From the NCBI GenBank assembly GCA_002914845.1, contig JXTC01000001.1, forward strand, positions 3,435,355-3,499,354: 64,000 bases of DNA, in the 5' to 3' direction. Under the pieces are notes generated by a model. It worked only from the letters and a program-made list of their open reading frames with translations, had not been told where the DNA came from and ran no database searches. Position 1 is the first letter of the stretch; the number at the start of each line of letters is the position of its first letter. Source of the DNA: Trema orientale (lineage: Eukaryota > Streptophyta > Magnoliopsida > Rosales > Cannabaceae). The position numbers and the translations under genes are program-made. Positions 39,524-51,485 of this stretch are shown here, one piece after another.

Positions 39524-39732
39524 TATGAAAAAAGTAGAACTAAAGAGTTGTATTGAGAAAAATGAATCAGAGCTTTCATTGATCAAAGCGTTCTATTACA
39601 TTTGCTTAAGTAGTGATTAAGAAACCACTTAACTAATTAACAGCTTCTAACAAACAAACCAGGAGTCTAACTAATTGTAATAGAATGCCTAATTCTGTTT
39701 TGGATTCTAACAAGTCTTAATCAGCTTTAACA
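39524..39732 (-). repeat. 5' LTR of the minus-strand copia element
   Basis: 209 bp, with the primer-binding site directly adjoining its inner end at 39511-39523. It is followed on the outer side by the GAGAG target duplication. Confidence 0.88.
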
Positions 39733-39777
39733 GAGAGAACATAAAAAAAATGTAACAATAATTTTTCGTCCAATTGG

Positions 39778-40560
39778 TGAGCTATATTGACATCCCTAAA
39801 AAAACTATAGGTACCCCTAATTCAGGCAAAAAGACTATACAAGACATTTTTAAACTACTCAATCTAAACAACAAAAGTACCCCTCTACTTTTATAATTCT
39901 ATTTTCCTAATCTTTCTAATAACCTTGTCTTCCTCATCACTCTGCTCTTTTTTTTTTCTCGTTTCAGTTTTTGCTTTTTTTAAATTTTTATTTTTAAAAT
40001 CAATACTTGTTCTCTTGTAGTTAATTGATCTCATTTATATATCCACTATTATTTATTTTCACTTTATATATTTATATATATTCAACAATGGCTTCATTAT
40101 ATTCTTCTTCTTATTTTGGTGAAGAACGGAAAATCTTACAAAGGATGTATTTTAACAAGAAATAATTCCACTTAAAAGAAATAAGCGAGAAATAATTGTA
40201 TTATGACTTTTTAGGATAATTAAAACATTGAAACTATTATTTAAAAAAAAAAAAACATTGAAACTATTCATAAATACCAAGTATATAAAAAATAATGAGA
40301 GAATTATTTTATGAGTTTCTAATTTTTGAAAACTTGCTATCTCCAGACTTCAATTGGTAGCTGGAGTAACATGCAAACAAGAAAAGGAATATGGGAAAAT
40401 ATTATTAATAATATAAAAAGTTTGAATTGAGAATAATAAAGGAAAATAGTGTGTTTTCGTCAATAGTATTTATCAGGGTTCTTATCATTTGTCTTTTTTT
40501 GTCTTTTAGTAAATAATAGAGGTGCCTAGATATTCCCTATGCATGTCAATATAATCCCCT
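39778..40560. mobile_element. Degraded inverted-repeat element
   Basis: The left part (ATATTGACATCCCTAAAA, then CTATAGGTACCCCTAATT) resembles the complement of the right part (ATATTGACATGCATAGGG, then TATCTAGGCACCTCTATT). Ends of about 60 bp in opposite orientation around a non-coding interior suggest an old DNA element. No clear target duplication. Confidence 0.4.
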
Positions 40561-40578
40561 TTGTGTATTTTATGTATG

Positions 40579-40766
40579 AGAAATGCTAGCAACACTCTCT
40601 TTTATACTCTCTTTTGCACTCTCCTAATCTCATCGCTTGACACGTGGATTTCACTATAATTTGTTACATTATTAAAATTTTAAACTGGATAGTGGAATTC
40701 ATATGTCAGACAATGAGACTAAAGAGTGTAAAAGAGAGTGAGAAAGAGAGTGTATTTAGCATTTCT
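40579..40766. mobile_element. MITE with long inverted repeats, 188 bp
   Basis: The left end AGAAATGCTAGCAACACTCT matches the complement of the right end AGAAATGCTAAATACACTCT. The match continues for about 75 bp on each side (ACTCTCTTTTACACTC-type repeats), leaving only a short loop. It is non-coding. The target duplication is unclear. Confidence 0.75.
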
Positions 40767-43573
40767 TATTTTAGTAATCATTGTTAATTAATTTAATAAT
40801 TATTAAATCTTCCATTGATAAATTACATTAAGCTAAATATTTGTTTTTATTCAATATTTAATGATTACTTTAATATTTTAGTATTTATTAATTTTTAATC
40901 TTTTTTCAATTTCGTACTAAATTTATTTTCCTGTATATTATTTATTTTATTTATTCTCATTCCTCATGTAGACTTCTTTTTAAATTCTCATAAATTTCTA
41001 ACTTTTTTTCATTTAATTAATTTCTATTATATTATTCATTTAATTTATAAACCTAATTAATAATTTCATTATTAATTTTTTTAATAATTAATAATAATTT
41101 CTATAAGTATAATTTTATAATTTAAATTATTATGTGTTTTATCCAATATTTAAACTAACTAACTTAAATACTCTAAACATAATTAAGAATAATAATAAAC
41201 TAACAATAAACATCAAAAGCATAATCTAAAATTCCAAAACTATATACTTTTACCATATACAATAAAATTATCATAAAAAGTTTCACTAACATAATAATAA
41301 TTATAAACCATATAACATAACCACATTTTCTAAATATTCCATTATTTTCTCACATATTCTACACATTCCAAAATTAAAACACATAATCTACATATTGCAA
41401 AATTATTAATCCTAACTTTTACAATCCTAATTTCACAAATTAACAATATTAAAACCATATTCAACATATTCTAACGTATCCTAACTTTTTTAATCCTAGT
41501 ATCACAAACTTTTCTGTCAAACTTTTTCAATCCTAAATTTCATCCAAAATTATCCAAAATCAAATTTCCATAATATTCCACACAATTCCACAAAATTCTA
41601 ACATCAAATTTCTACAATATACCATATATTAAAATTTATCATATACCAAAAAATTCCACATATTTTTCACTAAATATGAAGAAATCCTTATTCCATATTC
41701 CTAAACTAAAAACTAAAATTCACAAATTTATATCAATACCAAAATCCATATTCCATATTCATTAAATCACAAGTATCTAACAAAACTTAAATTTCTAACA
41801 TATTCATTATTTAAAAAATATATTAAAAAATTACAAAATTTCATCAAAAATTAACAAATGTAAATATACTAACCGCTCCCTTAAGCGGCGACTTTTGGTC
41901 GCCGTCGCTCTATTACCCTTTTATTTTAGTGATATTTTGCTAATATGATCAATCTGCCGCCTCAATTGGTAAGTACTATTTTATATACTTTTAATTATCC
42001 GCTATATATGCTGGTCAAAAATTTTAACTAGATATTGTCTAAAGTAATGTAACATTTATAAAGTTAAAAAAATAAAAATAAACTGTAATATGATTTATAT
42101 ATATTATGGAGGTTCAAAGTTTTCGAGTAATATTTAATGTTAAGTGCTCGGATAGTCAAAAGGTCGGTTATTCTAGAAAAATAATATAATAATCTATCTA
42201 TTGACTATTATTGTCAACAGGTCGGTTAAGGTTGATTTAAATATTCTTAAGATGAAGGCTTATGTTAATGATGAAATGAATTAGCTTTCGAGTTTCTACC
42301 CCTTCTAGGGGTGCATGGTCGAACCACTTTTATGATGGATCTCAACAAGTAACCAATTTCTAAATTAATTTGGCCCACCTAATCGTTTTCGCTTTAATTA
42401 CTATTTTTTAGTCACTACTCACTACATAACGTGTACCAATTCAATAGCTTGCCAATTTATTTTTGCCCAAGAAAAAACCGGAGAGCTTTCAATTTCTAAA
42501 TATTAGTTAATTATTATTATTTGTAGAAGTGGCTTTTTGTTATTTATTCAATTACTATGGAAAGATAAAAGTCTAATGTAGTCTCCATGGGTTGATAAAT
42601 AATACTTCACGCTAACTATTTCTTTGATTTACCACTTTGGAAATGTTTGCAGTTTATTATCACATAAGGGAGTGGGGGGGAAAAAAAAGAAAAAAAACTT
42701 TTTGTGTTCTTATGAAATGTTATATTACGTTTTATTATAAGGTGTCGTGATGACAGGCATAAACCTTGGTCTTGTAAATTATTTTTTAACCCCACGTACA
42801 TTAAAGTAGGCAATCGAAGCAATAAAACTCAAAACAAACAAAAGGTTATATGTGTAACTATATGTATACGTACCTATGTGTACATGATTTGTTATTTTGA
42901 TCTTGGCTTCCATCGTTTATTTTGATAAGAGATGTTACATGATATTTAAAGAGATATGGTGTGCAACCCGAACGGGCTAATGTGGAGGATTTGGAATGAC
43001 CACTTAGTGAAATAATAATAGATTGTGCTAAATAAATTGGCAACATTGGGGATTAATTGCCAGAACCTTATTAACGTTTAAGTATTGCTCTTAATTATCA
43101 CAATCGAATGAATATAAATATTTATACTCTAACTTAAACCTATATATACAAGGTAATGTTATTGTCACCACTTTACGTGCACGAAAGAAGCTCAAACAAG
43201 GCTGAAGCTGTAAGTACTAGCTTTAATTTCTTAATAGAATAATAATCACTATTTTGAAACCACTGGACCATATATATGATCCTATGGGCTTGCTCGAGGC
43301 AGAGTACTACAGTATTATTATATGCACAAAATTATTCACGAAGATATATCATGATCAGGTCCAAATGACCCCACTAGGCACTATCTATTGATTAATTGGT
43401 GCATTTCAGTGTATCCATTAGTACTGTATACAAATTGATTAGCTAATTATAAGCTAATCCACCGGCTGGAAATTAGATGATGATCGTGATGATCAGCTTT
43501 TCCATTAATTAACTAATATTTGAACATTAATTACAACTTAATTTTGCACGCGCATTTTACAACTATATATATG
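40767..43573. other. AT-rich intergenic region
   Basis: About 2.8 kb, very AT-rich, with no supported gene. The only notable feature is a short GC-rich palindrome near 41885-41910 (CGGCGACTTTTGGTCGCCG), which can fold into a hairpin and may be a remnant of a transposon end. The 3' UTR of the metal-protein gene probably lies just left of 43574. Confidence 0.5.
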
Positions 43574-44284
43574 TTACATGATGGAGCAGGCATTAGGGTT
43601 TTCATCACTGAACATGGTGGTGTATGAGTCGTCGACGGTGGTCTCGGTGACAGTGGCGGTGTTGGGGACGCTCCTCACCATGTTGGGAGGAGCCTTCTTG
43701 TCGTAAGCCTGAGCCACGTATGGATTCGCCACCAGAGTGTACGGCACGTACGGCCACATCTCAACCTTCTTCTTGGTCGACTGAGCTGCCTTCAACACTT
43801 TCTTCGGCTCCACGTAACCAGTCACGGTCACCTTTTGCTGCTTCAAATCCACATCCACCGATTTAGCCCCTGCTCCAATCATATAATTAATCAACCAAAA
43901 TTAATAATCATATATTATGATTAAGCTATTTTTTAAAATTAAACTTTTGTTTGACAACATTTTTATTTTATTTTATTTTTCAATCAAAAATCTCGAAACA
44001 TATTGCGTATAGAAAATAAAAATGTTGCCAATTAACAAGCTCGATATGATGATAAAAAAAATAATAATATATATGGTCATTAATCTTTAATATTGTTGAG
44101 GTCTATGAAGAATATATATATAGGTACCTTTGACCCCGGAGAGGACGCTCTTGACCTTGCGGGCACAACCCTCGCAGTCCATCCTGATTTTGAGGGATAC
44201 AGTTTGTATTTGCTTCTTCTTCTTCTTCTTCTTGGCACTGCTTAATAGATCGGACAAGTACTCCAACGTACCTTCAACTCCCAT
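43574..44284 (-). CDS. HIPP20: Heavy metal-associated isoprenylated plant protein (HIPP20/HIPP21-like)
   Basis: Two exons (44284-44128 and 43869-43574) join in frame to 150 aa. The start MGVEGTLEYLSDLL is as in Arabidopsis HIPP20/21. A lysine stretch (residues 18-24) is followed by one HMA domain (about residues 27-90) with the metal-binding motif MDCEGC; the intron falls after VLSGVKG. The C terminus is rich in the family motifs WPYVPYTLVANPY, KKAPPNMVR and FSDENPNACSIM, and the last four residues, CSIM, form a CaaX prenylation signal. It is thus expected to bind transition metals and to be membrane-attached or nuclear; Arabidopsis relatives bind cadmium. Length and all key residues match the family, so it looks intact. 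Confidence 0.95.
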
Positions 44285-44706
44285 AGTTTCTGATTAATGA
44301 CCTTTTCTATGAAGCTAACTAGCGAGTACTCACTTTCGGGGTGATGATGGTGATGATTACCTGATTGGTCAGATATTATATAGTTTTTACAGTTATAATG
44401 TAAGTACTGATCATAATAAATGCTAATTGGAGAAAAGCAAACGAAAAAAGGATAATATGGAGGATAGGGTTATTGATCACACAATATATGTATGACTAAT
44501 ATAATGAAGCAAGAGAAGGGTTTGATGAGTTTATGAAAAGGACTATAGTCCAAACAACTTTTTGTCTGAGATGGTTAGGACAGAAGAGAGCTGATATAAG
44601 AAGATCAGGAGAGAGAGTGAATTATGAGTGACAAGAGAGAGAGAGAGATAAAATGGAAGATACACTAAAGTATAGTACTCACTCTAATTCTTGCTGGCTT
44701 ATACGG

Positions 44707-44739
44707 ATTTTATAGCGATCCAAACAGATAACTGATTGG
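44707..44739 (-). promoter_or_regulatory. TATA and CCAAT boxes, HIPP gene
   Basis: The minus strand reads CCAAT at 44739-44735 and CTATAAAAT at 44715-44707. A CT-rich leader (complement of about 44550-44660) follows, as in many plant 5' UTRs. This places the transcript start about 400 bases before the ATG at 44284. A splice donor-like site near 44360 suggests a possible leader intron. Confidence 0.45.
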
Positions 44740-44900
44740 TGGAAATATCAAAATATATAAATATAAAAAAGAGAATTATTAATAGAATAAGACAAATATA
44801 TGTTTAAAAAAGGTGGGGTACGTCCTAGAAACGGCAGGAACCTTCGTTGCAAACCCTCTGGATTCCCTTCTTTAATTGAGGCTTTCTAAATAGTAACAAG

Positions 44901-44939
<39 letters not shown>

Positions 44940-47248
44940 TTATCCTTATTTATATGTGTGTCTATTATAAGGATGTATTTCTTTACGTCCACATGAAATG
45001 AGGGTTAGTGCTTCACATGTAGAAAAGTACATAAATCAATTTTTATTAATGGGTCTTCAGATAGACCTAGTTTTTTTTGCCTCAATTGTTCAAAAGAAAG
45101 AGGGGAGAGTTCAATGCTTAGGGTACACGAAAGTATGGAAAGTAAACAGTACCGGTAAAGCTTGATAGCAATACGACTTACAAAGACCCGTCCAAGCTTT
45201 GAAATTTTTCCAACGAACATATTTATTTTCTACAATTATATATTTCAGCATATAATATTAATACTATGGTTGTGTGATATATAGTACTAGTTGACATAGA
45301 CTTGGATTGCATAAGCAGCCGCCACGCGTTCAAATCAGGTGGGAGACACTTGGTTTTTGGGACATGCCAGTGGCTGATGGATGGACCAAGTGGCGACGAG
45401 AAATTCTAATGGAGCTGGTAAGGTAGCTTCTATTTTGTTCACTACTAGATTGTCCGCTAGTGAAATTGCTTGGTTGATTGGGTTATTGATTGGGCGGTGG
45501 CACCGTAGAAATCTTTTTTAAAAAATAAACAAAAATAAATAAAAAGATGGAGAATAAACAAAGTCACAATGGGTCTGGCTGCTATGCCAGATGGCAACCA
45601 ACAAGCTGGAAAATTGAGTATATTTAAAGCACCATCTTTTCTTATCAGATTAAATTTTTTAAGTTACTTGATGATCAGCTCTTCCTTCCCTCTCTATGAA
45701 AATGAAGCTTTTATTTCTTTTTGGGGTCTTTTATGATAGAGTGAACGATGTGTGGTCAAGATCTATCCACTAACTTTTATGGCATACAAAGTAATGCAAA
45801 TCATTCTCCGCAACAAAATACAGTCGTGCAACATTAATTTTATGAGGCCCCTGGACATTTATGAATTATATCTGAAAGCATGCAAAATTAAATTATTATA
45901 AGCTTTTTAACTTTTTGGACTTTGATCATACCTGTGTCTAGATTGTTCTGATCGACCCAGATTTATCGCTCTTAGGATCTCACTTCTATGAATATCAAAA
46001 TAATAGAGAAATAAAAACAATGAATAGAAACAATCACCACAACACAAAAATTTAAGTAGAAAACTCCCAAATCAAGAGAAAAATCACTGCCATCAGAAAA
46101 GAATTCCACTATGAAAAATTTCTACATTACATAGATTTCCCTCTTTTTTCTACCCAATGACCCCAATACACCCAGCACTCTCACATATACTCTCTCACTT
46201 ACACCTTTCACCACCATTCTTTGAACACTCCTCTTACCCAAAGAAAACACTTGAAGAGAAAAGAAAGGAATTTAATCAGAAGAAAAAAATATTTGAAATG
46301 CTTCTGATTAGTAACTAAAGAGATAACCAAGCTCAAGTCTCCATTCCTCTCCATCTTCTACCGATGTGGGATTTTGGGACTTTGGCTTTTTTCATATTTT
46401 TAATAGTTAGTGAAATTGCAACAGCTACCTCAGCACATTGATTGAAATTATTTCCGATTGACACTGCATCGATCATTTAATATTCAACTAATTTGATTAT
46501 GACGTCGCACAGATACATATCAATTATATGTCATACTTTTAAGTATGTTATAATTTTAGCTTCATGATCTGATTACGAAGATATGAAAATTTTAAAGTAC
46601 AATTGAAAATTTGGATTAGTCAACTTTGGTAACTCTATATGTAACGCAAATATTATGTATTGAATTTGCTTTAATATATCTAGGTACTTGTACTACTCTG
46701 ATTTGATGAGCTATCTACCTTATTTGTAATTACTGTAATTTATTAACAATATGATGTGCAATATTATAGGCATAGGTCAATATTATATGATTGTAACTAC
46801 GTATTAAGTATCGCCATTAATTGAAAAACTACTGAAATTCGCCCACCTCCCCTTGCCGCTCCCTAAACAATAGTGAGTAGAAAAATAAGCAAATCGTGAG
46901 ATAAATACATGTTTTTGGATCATTCAAGAATATTCAAGTAAATTATGACTGAGTCATCAATAGAGGGAGGATTGTTGTCGGCCTAGACTACAACCATATA
47001 TGGATAGGATTTTACCATCAACCAAAAATGAATTTTTTTTAAACTATCACGCACAAGAAAGAATTCAGAAGTGTATTTAACTTATCAAGATGAAGAAAAC
47101 ACATATAAATATAATCTCAGATGAATTTTAAATACATGTGGATAATCTGGCATGCCACTATATCAAAAGCGCCTCTTCTATATAAATATTCATTACTTAT
47201 AAGTATATATATCAAGCATATATATACAATCTACGTACATAATAGTTT
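44740..47248. other. Intergenic region
   Basis: About 2.5 kb without a supported gene. It holds a TA microsatellite (44904-44936). A segment near 45930-46390, read on the minus strand, includes TCCCACATCGG, a phrase common in plant LTR leaders, so it may be an old LTR-type remnant; I could not find its ends. Confidence 0.45.
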
Positions 47249-47398
47249 GATTTTTTTTTTAAAAAAAAAATAAGGCTTAACTAATGACCACCACTTACTA
47301 TAAATTTAAAGGAAAATAATACACACACTATCAAAATTTGAACCCGTGACTCCTCAAACTCACACACGTACATCCCTCAAGTTTTAGACCAACTGAGC
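47249..47398 (-). mobile_element. tRNA-derived SINE with 13-bp target duplication
   Basis: On the minus strand it begins GCTCAGTTGGTCTAAAAC, like a tRNA A box (TAGCTCAGTTGG). About 50 bases on is GGGTTCAAATTTT, like a B box, the two parts of an RNA polymerase III promoter. A T-run and A-run tail (complement of about 47251-47270) ends the 150-bp body. The same 13 bases, TACATAATAGTTT (plus strand), flank it at 47236-47248 and 47399-47411, a perfect target duplication of the length made by LINE machinery. It should depend on a partner LINE. Confidence 0.85.
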
Positions 47399-47411
47399 TA
47401 CATAATAGTTT

Positions 47412-48119
47412 TATACGTACATATAATATTGATAATATGTATAGCAATAATTTATCTCGATGTAGCTTTCAATATTGTGTTGGTCTGGCCAGACAATGTC
47501 CTTGTCCAAACACATGCCACCATCAAAAGCCTCAAATGACAATGCGACCTCAACTAGCTATCTAGGTATAGTGGCCAATATCTACCTCATGCGTTAAAAG
47601 CATACATGTGTCCCTCATTCCATGACCATTCCCATGGCCCTCTTGCCTTTACTAATCAACCACCCAAGATCTCACACTGTTTCCAAATTTCCAGCACCAA
47701 AACTCAGGTTCCTGTTCCGATCTCATGTGTATCTTTCTTGGGCTTATATTAATGTTTCAAAGGCTTAAAAGACTTGTCTAATAATTCATCAACTTACATA
47801 TCACACTATTCTTTTCTTCTTTTCATTAAAAAAACATTGAATTAAACGAGTGCATTAATAAAAGTAGAGAGAGTTCAGAAGTGAATATCAATCATATCAG
47901 TCAATCATAAAAGTTTTGCCCCCTTCCCCATTGCCATAACAAAACACAACTAAAAACAATTTCCAGCCAAAAAAAAAAAAAGAAAAAGAAAGAACACACA
48001 ACTAAAAACAAGAAAGAACCCAAATTATTGCCCGCAAGAGAAGGTTGGAGTATCGCTTTTTGTCTGAAGCAGAAGCGGTATGTAGTAATATAGTTTACTG
48101 AAAAGACTACATATATAGG
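47412..48119. other. Intergenic region
   Basis: About 0.7 kb of AT-rich sequence. No gene, repeat or clear signal. Confidence 0.5.
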
Positions 48120-48762
48120 TAGAGCTGTCAAACACGCGTGTTTGGCTGGTCCATTTTAAGTTAGGCACAAATATATTTTTCATGTTGTGCTAGACACGGC
48201 TCACTTCGCAGTCGTGTCGTGTCATATCATTCCCCAAATTCAAAATTATTATCCCGGCATGTCTCATTGACCTATATTCAAACATCTTGTATTATACTGT
48301 GTTATCTCACTTGTCTAGACGTGCTAATATATCTGGGCCAAAACTGACTTATTTAATTAGTAAATTTTAACAATTTTAATACCGTTTTACGAACTTTTTT
48401 TTACCCAAAATCATTCAAAGGTATACGAGCAAAGTTATTAACAAATAAATTAAATATGAACTTTTTAATACCAAAGAAGAACAAAAAATAAAAACTTGAG
48501 TATTATTTACATATCATAACTGATTATGATTTAAATGTCTCCTTATTAGATTGGCACTTGAATATTAGAAAAATAATTTATAATAATACATGCATGAAAT
48601 ACTAATATGTCATGTCTACATGCTAGCATGTTGTGTTATGCTCCGTCCATCGGACTTAACTTATGTAGCCGATACAACTCACATAACTAAACGATGCCTA
48701 GCACGATTTTGGCGTGTCATACGTGCTACTAATGAGCCAACCCGACCCTCTTGACAGCTCTA
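48120..48762. mobile_element. hAT-like non-autonomous element, 643 bp, 8-bp target duplication
   Basis: Both ends carry the same 12-bp inverted repeat, TAGAGCTGTCAA. The flanks carry the same 8 bases, TATATAGG (48112-48119 and 48763-48770), the duplication length of hAT transposons. Subterminal CGTGTCGTGTC-like motifs (about 48210) and CGTGTCAT (about 48713) fit hAT ends. There is no transposase reading frame. The perfect ends and duplication suggest a not very old insertion. Confidence 0.85.
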
Positions 48763-49029
48763 TATATAGGTGACCATCCTCAGAAGTCTTGTTGTCTATA
48801 TATAAGTGCCTCATAGATGTTTTGAACACTGAATATCTATAATATAATTATAAAGTTACAAGAAACTGGTAAAATAAAAAAAAAAAAACCGTCGTAAAAC
48901 TTCAGAAAATTATCCATTGTGACAATATTATGAGAACAAACACATATAAATATTGCCAATGTTTTTAATTATGCATGCAATCACTGACCTTACCTTGAAG
49001 ACTGAAAGTAGCTAATCCAACAATATATT

Positions 49030-49030
<1 letters not shown>

Positions 49031-49062
<32 letters not shown>
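49031..49062. repeat. AT microsatellite
   Basis: Long (AT)n run. A (AATAAT)n and (AAAT)n stretch follows at about 49161-49195. Confidence 0.8.
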
Positions 49063-49065
<3 letters not shown>

Positions 49066-49293
49066 CCATAATCTACTAGATATTTTCTTTTTACTTATTT
49101 ATAGGATTTTTTTTTGTCATTGGATCGTTATCTAACGGCTATCATAATTTAAGTAATTAAAAATAATAATAATAATAATAAATAAATAAATAAATATTAT
49201 TTAATGATTTTTCGAATTTTAATTGAGTAAAACAATACCTATAGATTGGTTAAAAAAAAAAAAGTACCTAGTGGATTGGTGCCCTTTATTTAT

Positions 49294-49476
49294 GAGTAAT
49301 ACTATTGGACAAGCACTATACCAAAAGTAACACAAAAATGATGTGTCAGTTTGTTACTGATTAATTAATAATTATATTTCTTGCAAGACCCAAATTTATT
49401 AATATTTAGAATCACCAATAATAGATTGACATGTTCTCATGGTATTATACACCACTGGTGCCCCATAATATTGCTT
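49294..49476. mobile_element. MITE family copy 1, 183 bp, 9-bp target duplication
   Basis: The left end (GAGTAATACTATTGGACAAGCACT) and the complement of the right end (AAGCAATATTATGGGGCACCAG) are diverged inverted repeats. Flanks TTTATTTAT at 49285-49293 and 49477-49485 match exactly. It is clearly related to the copy at 58457-58640 (ATGTGTCAGTNTGTNACTG and the same right end, GGTGCCCCATA). The 9-bp duplication points to the Mutator superfamily. Confidence 0.75.
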
Positions 49477-49485
49477 TTTATTTAT

Positions 49486-51330
49486 GTATATGATTTATGT
49501 TCATCATCATAAATCTGTCAAATATACTTCGACAATACTTTAATGGATATCATTTTTCATCACGGTACTCCGCATTATTATATTTCTCAGGTTTTCTGAA
49601 GGCCTCCATCTTATCAATGTACCAATATAAGATAGAAACTTTTATTTTCGCTTTCAATATATCCTCTTTGGCTATACAAATTCAATAATAAAACCACCAT
49701 GTCTTTTTCAAGAAATTAGGTCTTTAAATCTCCCAAGATTCTCCAGGAGCTCTTCACAAGTCAAGTATTTTTTTCCCCTTATAATTTCTCTAACAGATAA
49801 GATCTCAGTTTCATTGAGAAATAATAAATAATTATAGATGAAACAAATCTGAGAAGCTTCGAAACGACTCGCCATGCATTATCACTGAAATAAATTAACA
49901 AAATAATCAACGCGTAAATAAAGTTGGCAGACCCTTTTGTGCCGAAAGTTGATGCACATGCACAAAAGAAATGTTTAACAACCTAATTACGATATATGCA
50001 TACATAAGTTTGTGGGTACAAAAGTGACATACAAATAAATTTGTGATTGCTTAAAGCTTTTTCCGAATTTGGGAGAGCAGGGACGAAATTCTTCACCACA
50101 CACACAAGGGGAAAAAACCGGTGGAAATTGACCGGGCCAGGAATAGTTTGGACTAAAACGACTTTTTCTTAGGAGTGTTTTAAAAATAACTTTTTAAAAT
50201 CTGTCACAATGTATTTATTTATTTATTTATTTATTTGAAAGCAAATCTGTCACAATGTTTAGTCACTCAGTGTCACAAAATTAGTGATGAATAGTCAATA
50301 TATAGGACGGTTGACTTATGATTTTTCTAAGTTCATTCAATCAATGATCTTTAATAACTACCCGTCATACACTCTTTAAAAAAAAAAAAAGAAAAAAAGA
50401 AAAAGAAAAAAAAAAGACATTTTTGTTAAATTACCCCTAGCAGGTCCATTTCCCAAATTAAAGCCCATAAACTGTACAGCCAGGTATGAGTGATATGAGA
50501 GCTATTGGGCTTCTTTGCCTTATCTTGATAGAACCTCGGACATTAACAACAAGTCCAGAAAGAGCAGAGCCGACCCATTGAAGTACTTACTTCAAAAATA
50601 AAATGAAAAGGACATATTTAATCAGGTTTTCATAAGCAATATTATAAATATTGAAAAAACTAGGTGGATGGCTAATTTTTAAATTGGTTTAAGTAGATGT
50701 CCATGTTTTAAAAGTAATAACTAAATATCCATTTATTTTAAAGCTTTAGTTGTGGAATATATTATGTTTCCATTTTTTTTTCATTGAGTAAGTTGGACAT
50801 TTAGTTATAAACTTTTGAGTTTAGACATATACTAAGTTTTGGGTTTGAAAATGGTCAAATAACTAGTCAACCCCATATTTATTTGGAAAAAGTATATAAA
50901 TATTTATTTTTATAAGCATATTTTCATAAATACATATTTTTAATTTTATTCATAAATTCTCTTTTTTTTTCTGGAGAAATGTATACCATAAGCATTTTAT
51001 AAAATGTATCGATGTATACATTTCATGACTAAAAATTCTACTAATAAATTGGTATGTATTTCAAAATGTATATTACATATATGAATTTATACAGTTAATA
51101 TAATTTATATTGTAAATGTATATCACACATATTTTACACAAATATTTTTAAAATAAATTAAAAAATAAGGTATTTATAAAATATAAGGCGAGTACTGGAT
51201 ATAAATTTCTATATCTTGATAGAACCTCGGACATTAACAACAAGTACAGAAAGGGTTGAGCCACTGGCCCATTAAAGTAATTACCTGAAAAACGAAAATA
51301 AAATAAAAGTATTTCTGAAAAATAAATAAA
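49486..51330. other. Intergenic region with a dispersed direct repeat
   Basis: No supported gene. A segment of about 90 bp at 50521-50610 recurs at 51212-51305 (TATCTTGATAGAACCTCGGA and onward), 691 bp apart. Between the copies, 50661-50872 looks like a diverged inverted-repeat element (AACTAAATATCC against the complement AACTAAATGTCC). Runs of (TTTA)n (about 50214-50234) and A-rich tracts (about 50379-50415) are also present. Confidence 0.45.
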
Positions 51331-51485
51331 GAGTTAACTACAAAAAAATACCCCCAAATATGCACTTTCTTTAAAATCGTTCCCATGTTTTTGACTTTGC
51401 AAAAAAATACCTTTGCATTTGAAAATTCAAAAAATGTATACCCTGCAACCAATTTTTTCCCAATTTGCGCTATATAATGACAAAT
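51331..51485 (+). repeat. Left TIR of the MULE
   Basis: About 150 bp, matching the complement of 56985-57125 with scattered differences and small gaps. It carries the start GAGTTAACTACAAAAAAATA. Confidence 0.85.

Larger units (their letters stand above)
33341..39732 (-). mobile_element. Ty1/copia element, broken, with a nested LTR-derived insert
   Basis: Two 209-bp LTRs (33341-33549 and 39524-39732) and the matched 5-bp flanks GAGAG (33336-33340, 39733-39737) define the element. On the minus strand the 5' LTR is followed at once by a primer site, TGTTATCAGAGCC (39523-39511). Parts in minus-strand order: gag-like (about 39490-38870, with a zinc-knuckle-like segment near 38590), protease and integrase (about 38400-36890, including GLAERKHRHIVE near 37400), and RNase H with the 3' end (about 34330-33530, DADLALDPDDRRPTSSYC type). 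It has many breaks and an LTR-type insert at 34278-36880. The LTRs still match closely, so its age looks moderate. Confidence 0.88.

Noticed and set aside
45930-46390. Solo LTR
   Set aside because: Only one LTR-like phrase (TCCCACATCGG on the minus strand); no ends or target duplication could be found.
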